Source: Gammaproteobacteria bacterium (lineage in GTDB: Bacteria; Pseudomonadota; Gammaproteobacteria; Arenicellales; Arenicellaceae). Taken from it: a stretch of 35,461 nt of DNA. The first letter of the stretch is position 1. Each line of letters starts with the position of its first letter. Location: contig JAFMHC010000019.1 in the NCBI GenBank assembly GCA_017854775.1, forward strand, positions 3,654-39,114. Reading direction: 5' to 3'. Shown here one piece after another: positions 1 through 8,577 of the stretch. The notes under the pieces were generated by a model. It was not told where the DNA came from. It made no database searches and worked only from the letters and a program-made list of their open reading frames with translations. The position numbers and the translations under genes are program-made.

Positions 1-739
1 TGGCTTCCGGTTCAGCTTGATACATCATGAATATGACCCAAAGTGGCATCGATCCAACCAACCAGCCTTGAGCCTTCCCCATTGAGGTTAGAGCTCTAAT
101 CTTGCCTTCAATTTGCAAGCGTTCGCGAATCGTATCTGCCAAAGTTTCCATTGTGTAAGCAAGGTTGCCACCAACGGATCTAGAAATCGCAACCGCTGAT
201 GTGAACAACTCGACCTCGATTGACTCGACACGAACGTACATTCTAGCCAATGCATCTTCTATTGGCTGCCCCATCTTCACGTCTGACAACACGATAGCAA
301 ATTCTTGTGAAATTGGCGGAGGCTGCTGCTCTACTACCAACTCCATCGCCCTAGCAAGATTAGCGCCAGCTCGTAACGACATGGACAATGTGCTAAGACA
401 GTCTGGCAATTGGTATACAAATTTTTCATCGCGCTTTTTCTTTAAGTAAGCGAGTACGAATTGCGGTAAAAAAGCACTAATAAATACAGCGATGCCAGCA
501 ACAACCAACCCATAGGTTGCGAAAAAAAGGATGCCGACAACCAATGAAAACAGCAGTGTCGCGAAAAACAATTTTTTAGGATCTACAAAAAGTAAATTGT
601 CCGATAGCCCCTGTTTTATTTGATCTAAAGCTCGGTCTTCATATTCTTCATAACCTCGCTTTACGGTATCTCGCATCGAGAATATAAACAGGCATACAGC
701 TACCATGCCCAACACCATGATTATCACAACGTGCATCAT
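1..739 (-). CDS. tadB: TadB, Tad pilus inner-membrane platform protein (partial, C-terminus off the window)
   Basis: Reading the minus strand from an ATG at 739 gives an open frame running off the left edge (about 246 residues). TadB is one of the two GspF-like inner-membrane platform proteins against which the TadA ATPase works. Visible are an N-terminal hydrophobic segment (about residues 4-20), a second hydrophobic region (about 57-95), and then the type II secretion F domain, beginning LPDCLSTLSMSLRAGANLA and continuing through a helical segment with VGGNLAYTMETLADTIRERL. Family members are usually near 320 residues, so roughly the last quarter is missing. The start codon overlaps the tadA stop as ATGA, showing translational coupling. 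The identity follows from motif and gene order. A second in-frame ATG follows immediately, so the start could be one codon later. Confidence 0.9.
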   Translation of the reverse strand, partial: MMHVVIIMVLGMVAVCLFIFSMRDTVKRGYEEYEDRALDQIKQGLSDNLLFVDPKKLFFATLLFSLVVGILFFATYGLVVAGIAVFISAFLPQFVLAYLKKKRDEKFVYQLPDCLSTLSMSLRAGANLARAMELVVEQQPPPISQEFAIVLSDVKMGQPIEDALARMYVRVESIEVELFTSAVAISRSVGGNLAYTMETLADTIRERLQIEGKIRALTSMGKAQGWLVGSMPLWVIFMMYQAEPEA

Positions 740-2415
740 AAAGCGTGCTCTCTACTATCATTAACGAATACGCTACGGTCCATGACAACACCACCGTTCT
801 CAAGGTCGCTATAGAATTGTGGAATTTCGCCTGTGGACTGGTAGTGCCCCAAGACAGTGCCATTCTCGTCTAAACCAGTTTGCACAAACTCGAATAGTTT
901 TTGCATCAGAATAACGTCGCCCTCCATACCGTCAATTGCAAAAATACTGGTAATGCGTCTAGAGCCGTCGGAAAACCGTGTTTGCTGTAAAACGATATCC
1001 ACTGCGGACGCAATTTGCTCGCGAATAGCTCGTACGGGCAAATCGACTCCTGACATCAAGACCATAACTTCTAGTCTAGACAAAAGGTCGCGAGGGGAGT
1101 TTGCATGGCCCGTTGTTAATGAGCCGTCATGACCGGTATTCATCGCCTGTAACATGTCTAACGCTTCGCCACCGCGACACTCACCTACTACGATTCGGTC
1201 TGGCCGCATCCTCAAAGAGTTTTTCACTAATTCTCGAATCAGTACTTCACCTTTGCCTTCAACATTTTTGGGTCGGCTCTCCAGTGATATCACATGGTCT
1301 TGATTCAACTGAAGCTCTGCGGCATCCTCAATCGTAACGATGCGTTCATTCGATGGAATGAAGTTGGATATAACGTTAAGAGTGGTCGTTTTGCCACTAC
1401 CTGTTCCACCGGACACCAACATATTACGCCGGTGTTGAACCGCCATTTCCAAAAATCTACCCATGTTAGGACTCAAAGTATCGCGTGACAATAGGTCGTT
1501 CATACCAAAGCGATGCTTTGCAAACTTACGAATCGTTAAAGTCGCTCCATTTAGAGCCAGCGGCGCAATGATGGCATTCACTCGAGAACCATCCTTTAGT
1601 CTGGCGTCGACCATCGGCGAACCCTCGTCTATTCGCCGACCTAGCGGCGTCACGATCCGTTCAATAATACTCATTAAGGACGACGCTGAATTGAACTGCA
1701 ATGATATTTTTTGCAGCTTACCATTACGTTCTACATAGATACTCTGGTATCCGTTGACCATGATTTCTGTGATAGATTCATCGGCAAGTAACGGTTCTAG
1801 AGGACCGAGTCCGACGGCCTCCGCGACTGTAGACTCGATTAGTTCCGATTTATTAATCCCCTTCGGCAACGCATCAATTTCAGAGTTCAATACCTGCTCT
1901 GCGGCTTTACTAGCTTCGAGTCGAAGGTCAGTGTCCGACATTTTGTGTAAAATAGAACGCTTATGCAGGTCCAAAAATTCAAGCGTCTTTTTATGCACTT
2001 GTTGAATAAACTCTTGATGCTCTGTCGACGAACTATAAGATTGATCAGCAAACACTTCCGGCTCAGGATCCGGAGCGACCGGCTCTGCTTGTTTCGGCTT
2101 AGTAGCTTGACTCGGAAGCATGTCCTCTATCAATACTATCACCGCTGTGCCTAATACAATCGTATCACTGACCGTTAGTTTAGCTCGGGGCTCAACTAGT
2201 CGCTCGCCATTGATCCAAGTACCATTAGTGCTATTTTGATCAAAAATGAATACCTCGCCATTCTGCAACTCAATCTCGGCATGTCTGCGAGACACACTAT
2301 CATTGGAGACAATCAAATCCGATTCGGGCCCTTTACCACACACATATCGCCGCCCTTCCACTAAAGAGAGCGTCGAACTAGGGCCACTGTTTCCTGAAAT
2401 AGATAGCTTATACAT
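736..2415 (-). CDS. tadA: TadA/CpaF secretion ATPase with N-terminal FHA domain
   Basis: This is the hexameric motor ATPase of the Tad pilus. Residues 1-100 form a forkhead-associated (FHA) domain: CGKGPESD (27-33), VSRRH (41-45) and [10 protein letters not shown] (61-70). The usual pThr-contacting Arg of the GR motif is Lys here (K28), while S42, H45 and N64 are kept. A Pro/Glu-rich linker (about 101-130) leads to the CpaF-type ATPase: Walker A GGTGSGKT (336-343), an Asp/Glu box near 363, Walker [13 protein letters not shown] (407-418) and the His box [14 protein letters not shown] (427-440). At 559 residues it is longer than ordinary TadA because of the FHA domain. The start lies 5 bp after the secretin stop, with only a weak ribosome site. 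FHA domains bind phosphothreonine peptides, so the motor may be gated by phosphorylation (inference); a kinase gene lies at 9595-10338. Confidence 0.96.
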   Translation of the reverse strand: MYKLSISGNSGPSSTLSLVEGRRYVCGKGPESDLIVSNDSVSRRHAEIELQNGEVFIFDQNSTNGTWINGERLVEPRAKLTVSDTIVLGTAVIVLIEDMLPSQATKPKQAEPVAPDPEPEVFADQSYSSSTEHQEFIQQVHKKTLEFLDLHKRSILHKMSDTDLRLEASKAAEQVLNSEIDALPKGINKSELIESTVAEAVGLGPLEPLLADESITEIMVNGYQSIYVERNGKLQKISLQFNSASSLMSIIERIVTPLGRRIDEGSPMVDARLKDGSRVNAIIAPLALNGATLTIRKFAKHRFGMNDLLSRDTLSPNMGRFLEMAVQHRRNMLVSGGTGSGKTTTLNVISNFIPSNERIVTIEDAAELQLNQDHVISLESRPKNVEGKGEVLIRELVKNSLRMRPDRIVVGECRGGEALDMLQAMNTGHDGSLTTGHANSPRDLLSRLEVMVLMSGVDLPVRAIREQIASAVDIVLQQTRFSDGSRRITSIFAIDGMEGDVILMQKLFEFVQTGLDENGTVLGHYQSTGEIPQFYSDLENGGVVMDRSVFVNDSREHAL

Positions 2416-2420
2416 CTTAG

Positions 2421-3731
2421 TTAATCCAACAAATTAAATTTATAATTTTCGTCATCTTTAGAATAAAGCCCTTTAGCTCGTTCGAATGCATCTTGATTCA
2501 CTTTACTGTTTGGCTGAATCAATGTCGGTGTCACAAAGACTAATAACTCGCTACTATTATTTCTAAATTGGCGGGATTTAAACAGTTCACCAATGATCGG
2601 AATATTACCTAAGCCCGGCACGCGATCGATATCCTTACTACTCTCATTTTGCACCATGCCTGACAATATAATCGTCTCGCCATTACGCACATTGGTGTGT
2701 GTTGACGTCTTACGGGTCAAAAACCCTGGGATACCACGTACACTCACAGCGGGGTCGATACTGCTTACTTCAACCTCAACTGTTGCTGAAATATTGCCAA
2801 CGCTGTCAGCAATAGGTTGGATATTAAGTATTACGCCATATTCTTTGAACTCGACATTAATACGGTCCTCGGTCTCAATCGGTATCGGCACTTCACCGCC
2901 GGCCAGAAAAGCGCAGTCTGCACCGCTCAAACAGGTTAATTTTGGCTCGGCTAACAGTCGTGCATAACCATTACTCGCGAGCATATCTATTACTGAATTA
3001 ACTCGGGACGCAATACCAAAAGTGTTGAATGAGAGGTCTGTCGAAAGCTGATTTGTCAGTGGCGCAGTAATGCCAGGGTCGATGCTAAAGACATCATTAG
3101 TTACGAAACTTCGAACAGTCCCGTAAGTAAATCCGTTGGCAAAATCGTCCCAATTAATACCGACACTTTGCAAAACGTTTTTGCGTACCTCCACAAATTT
3201 CACATCCAACGCAACAATATTCTGTAAGTCAATGGTGCTTTTAGTGGCCAGTACCAAGATATTATCAAACGCTTCAGCGACAAGAATGATCTTCGCTAGA
3301 TCAGCATCGTTATAGATCGTCCCGTCTACCAACACACTATCGCCCATCGGTCGAATCGTAATTCCGTCAACACTTGAGAGCGCCATTTTCACCATTTCAA
3401 AATTCTGATTTGCGGCGGGGCTGCCAACATTAATAACCAATGTTTTAACTACGCCGTCTTTCCATAATCGCAAATCAGTAAATCCAGGAGACAATGCTTG
3501 AATCAAAAGCTCGCTCGATTCGTCTAGAACTTCGATATCTACTACATTTGGGTCGCCGATTGAAATGCGATCCACTGAGATATTGCGAAGCAACTCAGTT
3601 TGCCCAGATACCATCGATAACTTTTCGATATCTTGAGCCGTTGCGTTACCCGACCAAAAAATAATACTTATTAATAAAAAACTAACGTAACTTCTTTTCA
3701 CCCTAACCCCTACGATATTTAATGATGACAT
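2421..3731 (-). CDS. cpaC: CpaC/RcpA outer-membrane secretin of the Tad pilus
   Basis: This forms the outer-membrane channel for the pilus. An N-terminal signal peptide is visible (hydrophobic VSFLLISIIFWSGNATA, cleaved about residue 32). It is followed by the N-terminal secretin/pilus domain (about 33-120; SVDRISIGDPNVVDIEVL), a BON-like stretch (about 110-170; GDSVLVDGTIYNDADLAKII) and the secretin core (about 225-415). The core has the typical late motif VPGLGNIPIIGELFKSRQFR and the terminal strand ELLVFVTPTLI. Length (436 aa) is normal for the family. Its ATG abuts the cpaB stop with no spacer. Downstream, tadA follows after 5 bp with no TadZ/CpaE gene between them, which is the unusual part. 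The secretin assignment is firm. Confidence 0.95.
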   Translation of the reverse strand: MSSLNIVGVRVKRSYVSFLLISIIFWSGNATAQDIEKLSMVSGQTELLRNISVDRISIGDPNVVDIEVLDESSELLIQALSPGFTDLRLWKDGVVKTLVINVGSPAANQNFEMVKMALSSVDGITIRPMGDSVLVDGTIYNDADLAKIILVAEAFDNILVLATKSTIDLQNIVALDVKFVEVRKNVLQSVGINWDDFANGFTYGTVRSFVTNDVFSIDPGITAPLTNQLSTDLSFNTFGIASRVNSVIDMLASNGYARLLAEPKLTCLSGADCAFLAGGEVPIPIETEDRINVEFKEYGVILNIQPIADSVGNISATVEVEVSSIDPAVSVRGIPGFLTRKTSTHTNVRNGETIILSGMVQNESSKDIDRVPGLGNIPIIGELFKSRQFRNNSSELLVFVTPTLIQPNSKVNQDAFERAKGLYSKDDENYKFNLLD

Positions 3732-4514
3732 TTATTTTTTCCCTGCCCGTATAATATGCGGTCCTTTTGGCCCGGTCTTGAGCTGCTTATTTTTTCGCCC
3801 TAATAATGTGTTTTTAGTGACTGCGGACATAGTCAATTTCTTATCATCAGAACGTGATCTCAATAACACCGTAATGTCCCCCTCATTATTAGCATGCGTT
3901 ATCATCGCGGCTTCCTCAGGAGTAACGTGTAAAGTGATGGTTTGATACTTTTTTGCCTTTACTTGAGAAACAAAAATTTCATCAATTTCGGTTCCAGTAG
4001 CCATTACTAATACACCAGTAAGCATTGGAAATGTTTTTTCGGTATCACCATCCTTGAGTGTTACGAGTAAATCTAGCAAATCACCTGGTGCCATCATGCC
4101 AGTCATCGAAGACAATACATCGACTGGAAAACTAATGGCTCGTTTGCCGTCATCAATCAGATTCGAAAACGTATCTCCTTTAGAATAGGCCACATGCGTA
4201 GACAACATAGATTCTCCTTTGTTCAAAGAGTAAATCAGGCGATGACCTAGGATGGTATCCAATTCACCTGGCCGAATAGCGTCACCATGAACGAAAGCCG
4301 AAGGAACCTGCCTGACCGCAAGCAGGCTTGAATTCAAAATTTCCCCTCGTTGCAATGAGCGCTTAGCAACTACTACTTTTATAGGCTTGTATTGCTCATC
4401 GATCTTAGTTTTATGTTGTGTGATCTCTTGATTAATGTAGTTCTGTGCTAGATAAACTGCCGCGAAGCCTGCTAGCAAAGCGATAACCAGCATTACTATA
4501 TTTTGGGTTTTCAT
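3732..4514 (-). CDS. cpaB: CpaB/RcpC pilus assembly protein with SAF domain
   Basis: A periplasmic, membrane-anchored Tad component that works with the secretin. One N-terminal hydrophobic anchor (IVMLVIALLAGFAAVYLA, about residues 6-23) precedes a SAF domain starting IKVVVAKRSLQRGEILNSS (about 45-63). The RcpC/CpaB domain follows (about 120-235), with FPVDVLSSMTGMMAPGDLLDL and a basic C-terminal tail. Length 260 aa is normal. A GAGAG ribosome site lies five bases before the ATG. It is co-transcribed with the downstream secretin, abutting stop to start, and 44 bp separate it from the small pseudopilin upstream. Confidence 0.93.
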   Translation of the reverse strand: MKTQNIVMLVIALLAGFAAVYLAQNYINQEITQHKTKIDEQYKPIKVVVAKRSLQRGEILNSSLLAVRQVPSAFVHGDAIRPGELDTILGHRLIYSLNKGESMLSTHVAYSKGDTFSNLIDDGKRAISFPVDVLSSMTGMMAPGDLLDLLVTLKDGDTEKTFPMLTGVLVMATGTEIDEIFVSQVKAKKYQTITLHVTPEEAAMITHANNEGDITVLLRSRSDDKKLTMSAVTKNTLLGRKNKQLKTGPKGPHIIRAGKK

Positions 4515-4558
4515 TTAACTCTCTTTTTATTTAAATAGGCTGCCATCACCAACTAAGT

Positions 4559-4744
4559 TTACGGCGCCGATATAGCATTGATGTAACGCTCCTCATGTAG
4601 TTCTAGGTCGTCGATAACGCCATCATCCGCGGTTACCGCGAGAAGTATGCCAACCATCGCAAACACCAAAATTATAGTAAACTCGACTATCACACTGCCT
4701 TGACTCTTACGCGTAAGCTTTTGCATATAACTATCTCTATTCAT
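4559..4744 (-). CDS. Very small pseudopilin-like protein (TadE/Flp-type class III signal)
   Basis: A 61-residue protein with the layout of a Tad pseudopilin: a basic leader (MNRDSYMQKLTRKSQG), a likely prepilin-peptidase site G|SVIVEF with Glu at mature position 5, one hydrophobic segment (VEFTIILVFAMVGILLAV), and a short acidic tail. Flp pilins and TadE/TadF share this G-xxxx-E-[YF] signature. After cleavage the mature protein would be only about 45 residues, shorter than typical TadE and similar to a mature Flp. The start overlaps the upstream gene as ATGAATAG, supporting a real coupled gene. The function as a minor pilin is inferred from motif and context. Confidence 0.75.
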   Translation of the reverse strand: MNRDSYMQKLTRKSQGSVIVEFTIILVFAMVGILLAVTADDGVIDDLELHEERYINAISAP

Positions 4745-5465
4745 TGCCCTTTACCCAGTTCACCTGAACGTTGGATTGATTAAAAAAACTTTTACCTTCA
4801 ATGATATTGACCATCGCGTGCTGGTTATTTTTTTGAAAATACAGTTGCACGCCAAACTCAGAAGTTTTTCTCAAAAGAGCCCACCCTTGCCGGCCCATTC
4901 TTGATTCGTACCAGCTAGCGACGTTCGAACTGGTTCGCTTTACAGAGTAGGAAATATTCTCTGCAATCACGCCTGAATCGTTGGATTCTATGAAACTGAC
5001 TTGACTAGCAGACGATGGCACCGGGAACTCGGTCTTCACACCTTTTGATCGCTTAAATTTATCGGGCGACAAACTTACACTGAGGTTACCCATCGATGTC
5101 TTCTTATCAATCGGTACGATTTGCACCGTGTAGTAATAATCTTTTTGCTCGACACCTAATACGTAAGCATCGCCGTTACGCGACCTTACAGTCTCAGTAT
5201 CATATTTGGATTTCCAGTATTGCTCATATCGTTCAAGTAACTCGAGTGCCGGCATATCTGCAGTAAACTCCTGCATACTCATCGGCAACCCGTTGTACTT
5301 CATTTTTTTCGCGACCCATGCGACTTCCATACCCTTGAAGGTTTTCACTTCGGGTAACTCTATCCATTTCGCAGCAGCAGCAAAAGCGCCGGGGGTCCCA
5401 CCCAAAACCAATAAGAAAATTAATTTAAACACCAACAGACGACTACCAAGTAACCTACTCTGCAT
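4737..5465 (-). CDS. Unknown secreted protein of the Tad operon
   Basis: I do not recognise a family. The 242-residue product has a clear Sec signal peptide (LLVFKLIFLLVLGGTPGAFA, cleavage about residue 29), so it should be periplasmic or surface-associated. The mature part seems to hold two similar halves, each with a Trp-containing helix and a following strand pair: LELLERYEQYWKSKY near 74-88, and NVASWYESRMGRQGWALL near 178-195 followed by LYFQKNNQHAMVNI. This may be an internal duplication. It overlaps the upstream pseudopilin gene by 11 bp and the downstream small pseudopilin by 8 bp, so it is translated as part of the pilus operon. A role in pilin stability or assembly is inference from position only. 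Confidence 0.8.
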   Translation of the reverse strand: MQSRLLGSRLLVFKLIFLLVLGGTPGAFAAAAKWIELPEVKTFKGMEVAWVAKKMKYNGLPMSMQEFTADMPALELLERYEQYWKSKYDTETVRSRNGDAYVLGVEQKDYYYTVQIVPIDKKTSMGNLSVSLSPDKFKRSKGVKTEFPVPSSASQVSFIESNDSGVIAENISYSVKRTSSNVASWYESRMGRQGWALLRKTSEFGVQLYFQKNNQHAMVNIIEGKSFFNQSNVQVNWVKGNE

Positions 5466-6306
5466 CTTTTATATACCGGTCTTCTAAGACTTCTGAATAG
5501 ACCGGCAAGGTAACCGTACCAGATTGGTTTCCTTCACCAATAAATATGGTATCCGAAAAGGGTAAGAAGACCTTGGCCGCTGCATCACCTAAAAAGGTTG
5601 CAATCTCTACCTCTTCATCTATCACCAAATCATCCACACGCCCCCTATATAGAGCTTCCAAACTTCCGCCCATACTCGTTTCTTGGGCAATAGTATTAGG
5701 CGGCGAGACGGGGGTTAAGCTCCACTCATCGCTCAAAATCGCAGCGCTACTATTAATAGAAAATGTCTCGGAGTCGTCGTCTTTTTGATAGCGATGATCA
5801 TCGTCTTCATCGAATCGATCAATAAGTTGAGTCTGCACCTGCATAATGGCGTAGCCATTACCGTTCAAATCTAGATCACCACGAATACCACCGTTGTAGG
5901 CAAAGAGAGATACGGCCGTCGTCGCGCCCGGCGATTCATTATTTGAGATAGAAAGTGCGGTACTTTGAGTATCTTGCTCATTACCGTTTACGATTCGTCG
6001 TCCGCGGTGACTCCAAAATGGGTTCTCTTTCTTTTCGGTAGAGGTTATCGCCTGAGACATGTGCCCCATTACGCGCAGATCGATATCGGCCGCTAGCTCC
6101 GCATTAGATTTTGCAGAGCTAGACCATATAGTTCGCTCCCAAGCAGCATAGCGCACAGCCTCATAATGCTTATTCTTTATATCCGCGACCTTGATAATCA
6201 TGGGTATGGCCAACAACACAATACTAAAGAACACGCCCCAAATTAACGTTTCGACTAAAGACTGGCCTTTCTGAGTCTGGCCTAACTCCTTAGCGACGCT
6301 CAACAC
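5455..6306 (-). CDS. TadE/TadF-like pseudopilin
   Basis: A 283-residue minor pilin candidate. The leader MLSVAKELGQTQKG ends in a prepilin-peptidase type site G|QSLVET with Glu at mature position 5. One transmembrane segment follows (LIWGVFFSIVLLAIPMIIKV, about residues 22-41), then a large exported domain. Near residue 45 is the HYEAVRYAAWERTIW stretch, of a kind often seen after the TadE helix. The exported part includes an acidic run (RFDEDDDHRYQKDDDSE, about 165-181). The start codon is GTG and overlaps the stop of the lipoprotein gene as GTGTTGA. TadE and TadF are pseudopilins needed for Flp pilus assembly; which of the two this replaces cannot be told. Confidence 0.8.
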   Translation of the reverse strand: MLSVAKELGQTQKGQSLVETLIWGVFFSIVLLAIPMIIKVADIKNKHYEAVRYAAWERTIWSSSAKSNAELAADIDLRVMGHMSQAITSTEKKENPFWSHRGRRIVNGNEQDTQSTALSISNNESPGATTAVSLFAYNGGIRGDLDLNGNGYAIMQVQTQLIDRFDEDDDHRYQKDDDSETFSINSSAAILSDEWSLTPVSPPNTIAQETSMGGSLEALYRGRVDDLVIDEEVEIATFLGDAAAKVFLPFSDTIFIGEGNQSGTVTLPVYSEVLEDRYIKDAE

Positions 6307-7235
6307 TTAACCCACCTACCGTCACCAGATTCCGGAGCGCCACATACAGCAACTGAATCAAAGTCAAATTCATTTTCGTCAGGTTTAGGTGACCAATCTA
6401 CCATCGCGAGTTGATATTCAAGTTTGGACTCTTCATCAACCAATCTTCTCCCATCAGCGCCCTGAACCGTATCTATCAGCAAAAAAGGAACTAAGCCCTC
6501 AAAAGAGACGCATCGCCCAGAATTTGAGTTCTCTGGATTATCAGGGCCAGCATAGTACTCACATTCGAGCAACTCGCTTTCAAAGTCACCGTCGACACTT
6601 CTTTTTACCATCACTTCAATCGCTTTTTTTCGCCCCGTAGGAATCCATTTTTTGCTATCAATCCAATCTTCGACCTGACATGGAGACTCCAAAACCGGAA
6701 AGCGAAAATCGTAGGTAGGAAGCCGATCACAAGTACTTACACGCGACTTGTTTATACGCTGCTTTTTTTTCTGACTCGGATCAACCGCTTTACTGATGAC
6801 ATCGTAATTGTTCGAGTCCGTCACGATCGTATGAAACTTAAGCCCATCATTACCATGCCATACAACCGCTTGTTGCTTCTTTATCATCAGTTGATTTTTC
6901 TGGTTGTAAAAATCGACATTCATCGCTTTCAATGCTTCCATGGCTTTAGCACTAGGCGCGGCAAAGGAGGTGGATTGCTCTACACCCCATTCAACCTTTG
7001 CTCGATCTGCATCTATAGATATGCGAATTTGGCGATAGTTCACATCATTAGTAGCAGCAACAACACCTTTATCAGTTGTCAGCTGTCGATACTTCTTTTC
7101 ATCTTCGCCTGCAAAGCTGAAACTCTTATCGTAGACCATTCGAACAGAAAGAGCATCATCACTCTGGGAGTTGGCTTTACAGCCCGCAACAAATAATGAG
7201 CTTATTAATACAATTGCTATTCGAAAATTAATCAC
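6300..7235 (-). CDS. Unknown lipoprotein of the Tad operon
   Basis: A 311-residue product with a lipoprotein signal: MINFRIAIVLISSLFVAGC, the lipobox VAGC placing the acylated Cys at residue 19. I recognise no domain in the remainder. The sequence contains conserved-looking Cys residues (for example STCDRLP, SPCQVEDW, LLECEYY, SGRCVSF, VAVCGAP, WVKC), so disulphides in the periplasm are likely. The start codon is GTG and overlaps the TadG-like stop as GTGATTAA, so it is translationally coupled into the pilus operon. Many Tad loci carry an outer-membrane lipoprotein (TadD type), but this one shows no TPR repeat, so it is not an obvious TadD. Confidence 0.8.
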   Translation of the reverse strand: MINFRIAIVLISSLFVAGCKANSQSDDALSVRMVYDKSFSFAGEDEKKYRQLTTDKGVVAATNDVNYRQIRISIDADRAKVEWGVEQSTSFAAPSAKAMEALKAMNVDFYNQKNQLMIKKQQAVVWHGNDGLKFHTIVTDSNNYDVISKAVDPSQKKKQRINKSRVSTCDRLPTYDFRFPVLESPCQVEDWIDSKKWIPTGRKKAIEVMVKRSVDGDFESELLECEYYAGPDNPENSNSGRCVSFEGLVPFLLIDTVQGADGRRLVDEESKLEYQLAMVDWSPKPDENEFDFDSVAVCGAPESGDGRWVKC

Positions 7236-8577
7236 TTAAGCGTGCCTTCCAGAAAGGGTTAAATAGATTCGCATGCTCGATCTGCGCGCCGAAGGCGGGC
7301 ATTGTGTGAGGCCGGTGATAGAACACTTCAGAGCGTGCAATCGTGTACATATCGTTACCGGCTTGTGCGCTGCCACCCTCACCAGGCGCCATTAAACGAG
7401 CACCACCGAGATTGCGTTTGGCAATCACGGTCAGCCCGAAGCAGTCCGACGCAGAAACCATTCCAGGTGCCGTGACACTGGGCCCTGAACAGTCTTCTCG
7501 GTCTTGATCTTCGGCAACCGATGTATACTGCCTTATGCCTCTATACCCGCTATAAAAATCGTCTTGTGTGTCGGCAGTGTGCCTCTCTGTAGACAATCTG
7601 GTATCGTATCGAAACTTAGTAAAATTCCACGTTTGAAAACGAAAACGATCTTCGGCGTACCAATTCAGGTCCCCATCGTCCTCTAAATGTCTCGTTTCAC
7701 CATCTTTTAGCAGGCGAATTGGGAATAACGTCCAGCGCCAGTTGCGAGACTGCCCGTTGCGCAACCAGCGATCGCTTCGCTGACTCGCTAATTCATCTAC
7801 GTTACGTTCAACTAAACCTTTAATTCGCCCATCATCATCGCCAGGCCCATAGGCCTCCAAGTAAAGGCCGAGGGTTGCTCGATCGGCAATCCATCGTGCG
7901 CGAGCACCTTGCAACTTAATGTTGGTAGATAGATGAGAAGGATAACTCTCGGTGACGCCATGCAAAGAAATATCAGGGTGATATGACTGCAGAACAGATT
8001 CCTGAAGATCGCTTATAGGATCTACCCCAGGTAAAGTGGTTATGGCATAACGTGCGCCGGTCAAAAAGCCTTGGCTTTGATAGTACGCCTCATTTAACAC
8101 ATCGTTCTCTACAGCAATAATAGGGCCAGCCACTTCCGCCACATCTATTGCTGTATCGATGCCTGTCTCGACGATCGAGACATAGGTGCTAATAAGCGGC
8201 CCTATATACGGTATAAATGAACAAAGCGTGTCGCAGATATCGTCAACGAGAGAAACAACATCATCAGCATAGTTGATCCATGACCAGTAGCTTGTCATGT
8301 GCCCGACCGCAATGTGATTTGCCATCATTGCGCGGTTAGTGTAAGCGATATAATTTAGATTGCGGGCTACATGCACCGCCGAGGAGTAAGCCGCTGCGTC
8401 CGCTGCATTGACCAGATTAGTCTTTTCGGTACTAACTTGAGAGACATTATAAAGTGTGAATATCCCAGTTATCAGTATTAGCGAAAAGGCAATGCCCAAA
8501 ACAGATGCCTGGCCAGACTGAACTGAAAAACGTGAACGAGTTTGACCAATGAGCAGGCTTTCGCTAGCCACAGCCAT
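7228..8577 (-). CDS. TadG-like pilus assembly protein
   Basis: The N-terminal segment after the chosen start carries the Tad/TadG N-domain: SVQSGQASVLGIAFSLILIT, a single membrane span, then EKTNLVNAADAAAYSSAVHVARNLN, the usual helix with the AADAAA motif. The rest (about 380 residues) is exported and has no domain I recognise. It ends in AFGAQIEHANLFNPFWKARL. I chose ATG 8577, giving 449 aa, because the frame extends upstream to 8706 with a leader that does not look like a TadG N-terminus. An ATG at 8616 is also possible, and none of the starts has a strong ribosome site. TadG-like proteins are membrane-anchored components of the Tad system. The gene is separated from flp by about 470 bp. 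Confidence 0.82.
   Translation of the reverse strand: MAVASESLLIGQTRSRFSVQSGQASVLGIAFSLILITGIFTLYNVSQVSTEKTNLVNAADAAAYSSAVHVARNLNYIAYTNRAMMANHIAVGHMTSYWSWINYADDVVSLVDDICDTLCSFIPYIGPLISTYVSIVETGIDTAIDVAEVAGPIIAVENDVLNEAYYQSQGFLTGARYAITTLPGVDPISDLQESVLQSYHPDISLHGVTESYPSHLSTNIKLQGARARWIADRATLGLYLEAYGPGDDDGRIKGLVERNVDELASQRSDRWLRNGQSRNWRWTLFPIRLLKDGETRHLEDDGDLNWYAEDRFRFQTWNFTKFRYDTRLSTERHTADTQDDFYSGYRGIRQYTSVAEDQDREDCSGPSVTAPGMVSASDCFGLTVIAKRNLGGARLMAPGEGGSAQAGNDMYTIARSEVFYHRPHTMPAFGAQIEHANLFNPFWKARLSD

Noticed and set aside
165-449. 94-codon plus-strand frame within tadB
   Set aside because: Antisense shadow; the minus strand gives a full TadB translation with the F-domain motif.
648-863. 71-codon minus-strand frame across the tadA/tadB junction
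   Set aside because: Different frame from both genes; the real reading frames (TadA end, TadB start) explain the DNA.
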